Below, piece after piece: positions 7,225 to 9,455 of a stretch of DNA of 9,455 nt. How positions within the stretch are numbered: the first letter of the stretch is position 1; the number at the start of each line of letters is the position of its first letter. The stretch lies in contig CACZNF010000010.1 in NCBI GenBank assembly GCA_902782395.1, forward strand, positions 1-9,455. The letters run 5' to 3'. The notes beneath the pieces are model-generated. The model made no database searches and was not told the origin of the DNA. It saw nothing but the letters and a program-made list of their open reading frames with translations. The DNA is from an uncultured Erysipelotrichaceae bacterium (GTDB lineage: Bacteria > Bacillota_I > Bacilli_A > RFN20 > CAG-826). The position numbers and the translations under genes were made by a program.

Positions 7225-7809
7225 TTATTGAGCGGTTTTTTGTTCTCTTTTTAAGAGAATCATACCAACCGTTGGAGAGACGATTGTTGTTGTGGCCACT
7301 TCAATTAAGAAATTAAAACCAATCACACCAAAGATTAAGAATGCTCCAGCGTTAGGGAATTTTTCACTAATGCCACTATTTAAGAAATCTTGAAAGAAGA
7401 TCACACTACCTAAAGCGAATAAGCCAGTATTTATGACTGGTACAGCAATGCTAGCTAAAATTAGAGCAACGAGTTGGTTCTTTTTTTGTAGAAGTCTAAA
7501 GATGTATGCAGAGCCTATGCCTGCTAGAGTGCACTTGAGTAAGCAGACAAGCACAGTCCCAAATGGGTGTAAAGGCATGAACACAGCGAGTGTGGATGGT
7601 GATAGTAACGCCATCAAGCCATTAAAAAAGCCCAATATCCCACCTGATATAGGCCCGCATAAGACGGCCGCTAAAACTACTGGTACAAGTGACAAGTTAA
7701 TATTAGCTGGTCCGATTTGTAAATAATTGCCGATTATTTGTAAAATAATCTCTAAGGCAAGGAGCAATCCCGTAACGACGATTGCCTTTGTGTCAAATTT
7801 TCTTTTCAT
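7225..7809 (-). CDS. ECF transporter S component (substrate-binding membrane subunit), substrate unknown
   Basis: A 194-residue, highly hydrophobic protein with about six membrane helices (roughly 9-27, 38-52, 54-70, 80-104, 112-137, 155-184), the size and layout of an energy-coupling factor S component. These bind a vitamin or trace compound and work with a shared EcfT/EcfA/EcfA' module encoded elsewhere. The segment NINLSLVPVVLAAVLCGP (36-53), followed by a glycine-rich helix (GGILGFFNG), is typical of the ECF_trnsprt superfamily, where a loop and helix form the substrate lid. Conserved-looking polar spots are N36/N38, K92 and PVINTG (124-129). I cannot assign it to RibU, FolT, ThiT, PanT or another subtype. 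AGGGGG lies just before the ATG. The gene has its own promoter, and rarA follows on the same strand. Confidence 0.85.
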   Translation of the reverse strand: MKRKFDTKAIVVTGLLLALEIILQIIGNYLQIGPANINLSLVPVVLAAVLCGPISGGILGFFNGLMALLSPSTLAVFMPLHPFGTVLVCLLKCTLAGIGSAYIFRLLQKKNQLVALILASIAVPVINTGLFALGSVIFFQDFLNSGISEKFPNAGAFLIFGVIGFNFLIEVATTTIVSPTVGMILLKREQKTAQ

Positions 7810-7848
7810 AAATCCCCCTATAGGCCTGTATTAGGTCCCATGGTTACG
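7810..7848 (-). promoter_or_regulatory. Short structured leader of the ECF gene (candidate regulatory element, unidentified)
   Basis: Between the predicted start (about 7848) and the ECF start codon lie about 40 bases. GGACCU (7833-7838) can pair with AGGCC (7823-7827) with one bulged A around a 5-base loop. The Shine-Dalgarno G-run (7814-7818) directly follows and is complementary to CCU at 7833-7835, so an alternative pairing could mask it. A 7-codon reading frame, ATG at 7841-7839 to TAG at 7820-7818, ends on the Shine-Dalgarno sequence but lacks its own. S-component genes are often riboswitch-controlled, but I find no match to the preQ1-I, THF or TPP consensus. It may be a plain leader. 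Confidence 0.3.
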
Positions 7849-7854
7849 GAAAAT

Positions 7855-7883
7855 ATTATACTAGAAAGTCTTCTAAAGAAGAA
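7855..7883 (-). promoter_or_regulatory. Promoter of the ECF-rarA unit
   Basis: A perfect TATAAT -10 is at 7855-7860. At 17 bp spacing the -35 position reads TTCTTC (7878-7883), a poor match, so basal activity may be low or need an activator. The -35 region overlaps the TCTTCT/AGAAGA inverted repeat. Confidence 0.6.
7869..7882. repeat. 14-bp inverted repeat in the -35 region of the ECF promoter
   Basis: TCTTCT and AGAAGA are perfect 6-bp arms separated by AA. The repeat covers the -35 position of the minus-strand ECF promoter. Its size and place fit a repressor or activator site, but no regulator gene is visible in the window. Confidence 0.4.
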
Positions 7884-7913
7884 TTAAATTCAATTTACAT
7901 TTTTGAAAAAGTG

Positions 7914-7929
7914 TTTAATAATTATTAAA
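7914..7929. repeat. Perfect 16-bp palindrome upstream of the GGDEF gene
   Basis: TTTAATAATTATTAAA is its own reverse complement with no central gap. It covers the -35 position of the plus-strand promoter and lies about 55 bp upstream of the ECF -10. Perfect symmetry at a promoter suggests an operator for a dimeric regulator; the all-AT composition lowers its significance. Confidence 0.45.
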
Positions 7930-7942
7930 TCGTTGTTATAAT
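7914..7942 (+). promoter_or_regulatory. Promoter of the GGDEF gene
   Basis: An extended -10, TGTTATAAT, ends at 7942 (TATAAT at 7937-7942). The -35 position at 17 bp spacing, TTTAAT (7914-7919), is weak and lies inside the 16-bp palindrome; the extended -10 may compensate. Transcription would start near 7949, giving a leader of about 27 bases. Confidence 0.7.
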
Positions 7943-7975
7943 GAAAGAGCAAAGGCACAACATAGTATATATCAA

Positions 7976-9100
7976 ATGAAATTTAAACAGTTTTTTAATA
8001 AAGCAACGGATGGTCTTTTAAATGACGATTTCCGTCAATCATTCTTAGTAGCGGTCTTGTCTGCAATTTTAGCAGTCATCTCTGCGGTTGCGGCAATCAC
8101 TCACTTTTTAAAGGACCCACAAAAGTTATTCGCCATTTTAATGACAGCGGCTTTTGTATTTGCCGTTCTTATTCTTCTTTTAACTATCTTTGTTAATAAA
8201 TACCACCTTTTGTGGCGTCGTCTTTTCATGGGATTAATCATTCTTTACTTTGGTTATCTCTGTTATGACGGTGGCCCAGATGGTTTCTTACATTTATGGA
8301 TTTTGTTAATTCCAGCTTTCTCTTTTATTACCTTTGGTTTAAAAGAAGGTTTCGTTACCGCTGTTCCAGTCTTCTTAACAATGGTTGCTTTCTTCTGGTG
8401 GCCATTAGCCGACTTAAGAAAATATGCAGCGCAGCAAGTGGCATTCGACATGGTTGATAACCAAGTCGCTACTTTCTCAGTCAACATGCGTTTACGTATT
8501 ACGATGTTGTATTTCGTTAGCATGTTCTTAGGTTATTTCGCTGAACTCGTGCGTCATGTAGCGGCCAAACGCTTAAGAAGTTTCACAGAAAGCTTCAAAT
8601 ACGCTTCTATGCACGACTCTTTAACTGGTTTAGCTAATCAAAACTACTTAGCAAAATTCTTAGATGAAACATATCAAAATAGAAATTTAAACACTACTTT
8701 AGGCTGTTTGTTCGTTGACGTTGACAGCTTTAAAAATGTTAACGATACATATGGACACTTATTCGGTAACGTCGTGTTAATGCGCATCGGTGAATTGTTA
8801 TCGCAACAAGAAGGCGCTTTCGTCTGTCGTTGGGGTGGCGATGAATTCGTTGTTTGTATGACTGATGTTAAAGAAGAAAAGTTAATGGAAATGGGCGAAA
8901 AGATTCGTGCCTCTGTGAGTGCATGTACATTCAAAGATTATCCAAAATTCCACATTACTGTTTCTGTAGGTGCGGTTGTCTTACCGGTTGACGAAACATT
9001 CAACTTCGACCACGTGCTAGACTTAGCGGACTACGCTAATAGGATGGCGAAGAGCAACGGTAAAGATAACGTTTCCTTAGCAAAAAAGATTCCTCATTAA
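7976..9100 (+). CDS. Membrane-anchored diguanylate cyclase (GGDEF domain)
   Basis: Predicted to make cyclic di-GMP from two GTP, with its catalytic domain in the cytoplasm. The 374 residues divide into a membrane sensor and one GGDEF domain. Six hydrophobic helices lie at about 23-42, 51-73, 80-97, 104-121, 126-143 and 175-192; I cannot assign this sensor to a named family. A short helix leads to the domain start HDSLTGLAN (213-221). DVDSFKNVND (248-257) supplies metal-binding aspartate D248, and the active-site motif GGDEF is intact at 287-291. The inhibitory I-site RxxD expected at 278-281 reads QEGA, so product inhibition through it is absent. There is no EAL or HD-GYP domain. ATG at 7976 is the only start available after the predicted transcription start, but no ribosome binding site is at normal distance (AAAGG lies 20 bases upstream). 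Confidence 0.93.
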   Translation: MKFKQFFNKATDGLLNDDFRQSFLVAVLSAILAVISAVAAITHFLKDPQKLFAILMTAAFVFAVLILLLTIFVNKYHLLWRRLFMGLIILYFGYLCYDGGPDGFLHLWILLIPAFSFITFGLKEGFVTAVPVFLTMVAFFWWPLADLRKYAAQQVAFDMVDNQVATFSVNMRLRITMLYFVSMFLGYFAELVRHVAAKRLRSFTESFKYASMHDSLTGLANQNYLAKFLDETYQNRNLNTTLGCLFVDVDSFKNVNDTYGHLFGNVVLMRIGELLSQQEGAFVCRWGGDEFVVCMTDVKEEKLMEMGEKIRASVSACTFKDYPKFHITVSVGAVVLPVDETFNFDHVLDLADYANRMAKSNGKDNVSLAKKIPH

Positions 9101-9114
9101 CGATGGAATCTTTT
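9084..9114. terminator. Bidirectional terminator shared by the convergent genes
   Basis: AAAAGATTCC (9084-9093) and GGAATCTTTT (9105-9114) are perfect 10-bp arms with an 11-base loop. The plus strand continues TTTTCTTT, and the minus-strand RNA ends in a U-run from the A-run at 9082-9087, so it can stop transcription both ways. Both stop codons lie in the loop, and each arm lies in the coding end of one gene. Confidence 0.88.
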
Positions 9115-9455
9115 CTTTAACTTTTCTAAATAATTATCAGCGGCTTGACGATTTTTAATAATATGGACTTTAACATTTGGATACTCTTTTAAGAGCGCTT
9201 CCTCATCCGCTTTAGTGCGTTCTTCGTAGTCAATTGTCCACTCAATGAGTTCAACAGCGTCCTTTTTTGTTTCTACCCAAGGGATATCGTCTCTTGGTTG
9301 ATCAATTCTTTCTAAAATGCCTTCAATGCATTGCTCTCTTGGCATTTTTAAAAAGAAAACATCAGTCGCGTATTCTAAACGAAGTTTCAATGTATCATGG
9401 TAATTTCCATCCACGATCCATTCATCATTTTGTAAATACGGCAAAAGCTTTTTAT
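9097..9455 (-). CDS. P-loop kinase-like protein (topology modulation/FlaR-like), C-terminal part
   Basis: The frame is open to the right edge, so the N-terminus with the expected P-loop lies outside; 118 residues are visible. WIVDGNY, then RLEYATDVFFLKMPREQCIEGILERI, follows the pattern of small adenylate-kinase-like proteins annotated as 'topology modulation protein' or AAA_18: a W-x-x-DGNY segment, an R-x3-AD strand, and a strand-Pro-Arg-x-x-Cys lid region. The usual length of these is about 165-180 residues, so about a third is missing. A TTG at 9444-9442 could be read as a start, but the frame continues upstream (K-K-L-L) and starting there would remove the P-loop. The substrate is unknown even in relatives. 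The stop TAA (9099-9097) overlaps the stop of the GGDEF gene on the other strand. Confidence 0.78.
   Translation of the reverse strand, partial: KKLLPYLQNDEWIVDGNYHDTLKLRLEYATDVFFLKMPREQCIEGILERIDQPRDDIPWVETKKDAVELIEWTIDYEERTKADEEALLKEYPNVKVHIIKNRQAADNYLEKLKKRFHR

Noticed and set aside
7243..7259. Hairpin TTCTCTT-TTT-AAGAGAA at the 3' end of the ECF gene as a terminator
   Set aside because: In the transcript it is followed by an A-rich stretch and the stop codon, not by an immediate U-run; the U-rich part starts about 20 bases later.
7433..7726. Plus-strand 97-codon frame opposite the ECF gene
   Set aside because: The opposite strand encodes a coherent multi-helix membrane protein with a Shine-Dalgarno site and a promoter; this one has neither.
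7810..7848. preQ1-I, THF or TPP riboswitch before the ECF gene
   Set aside because: The leader is too short for THF or TPP, and the conserved preQ1-I loop and A-rich tail pattern is missing.
9097..9444. Complete 115-residue protein starting at TTG 9444
   Set aside because: The frame continues open to the window edge and the family needs an N-terminal P-loop, so this is the C-terminal part of a longer gene.
1..9455. CRISPR array, mobile element, tRNA or rRNA genes, defence system
   Set aside because: No regularly spaced direct repeats, transposase or integrase motifs, cloverleaf-like segments or defence-type domains were seen on either strand.

Overview
This is a chromosomal housekeeping segment from an AT-rich, low-GC Gram-positive bacterium of the Bacilli/Mollicutes-related kind. 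The signs are: a tRNA(Val)-sensing T-box leader, a Bacillus-type Lon/YsxC/trigger factor cluster, strong Shine-Dalgarno sites before valS and lon, and an ECF-type vitamin transporter subunit. TGA is a stop codon here (it ends lon) and tryptophans are TGG, so this is not a TGA=Trp mycoplasma. The order tig-lon-ysxC-valS looks like a shortened version of the Bacillus order tig-clpX-lonB-lonA-ysxC-hem genes-valS, which suggests a streamlined, probably heme-independent lineage.

Layout. 1-706 (minus strand): the 5' end of valS, cut by the window edge, preceded by a complete T-box riboswitch and its promoter. 690-4907 (minus): ysxC, lon and tig, read tig -> lon -> ysxC, with a likely promoter and the terminator of the preceding unit at about 4945-4988. 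5016-7809 (minus): an ECF S-component gene, rarA, and an unnamed helical-repeat protein, read in that order. 7810-7975: a divergent promoter region with two inverted repeats and a short leader before the ECF gene. 7976-9100 (plus): a membrane-anchored GGDEF diguanylate cyclase, the only plus-strand gene. 9097-9455 (minus): the C-terminal part of a small P-loop kinase-like protein, entering from the right edge and meeting the GGDEF gene tail to tail across a shared bidirectional terminator.

Functionally, tig, lon and ysxC cover nascent-chain folding, protein degradation and ribosome assembly, and valS supplies Val-tRNA under T-box control. RarA deals with stalled replication. The ECF subunit imports an unidentified micronutrient. 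The GGDEF protein points to c-di-GMP signalling. I see no CRISPR array, tRNA, rRNA, insertion sequence or prophage gene, and no convincing new multi-gene system. The least explained items are the helical-repeat gene after rarA, the short leader of the ECF gene, and the palindromes in the divergent promoter region.
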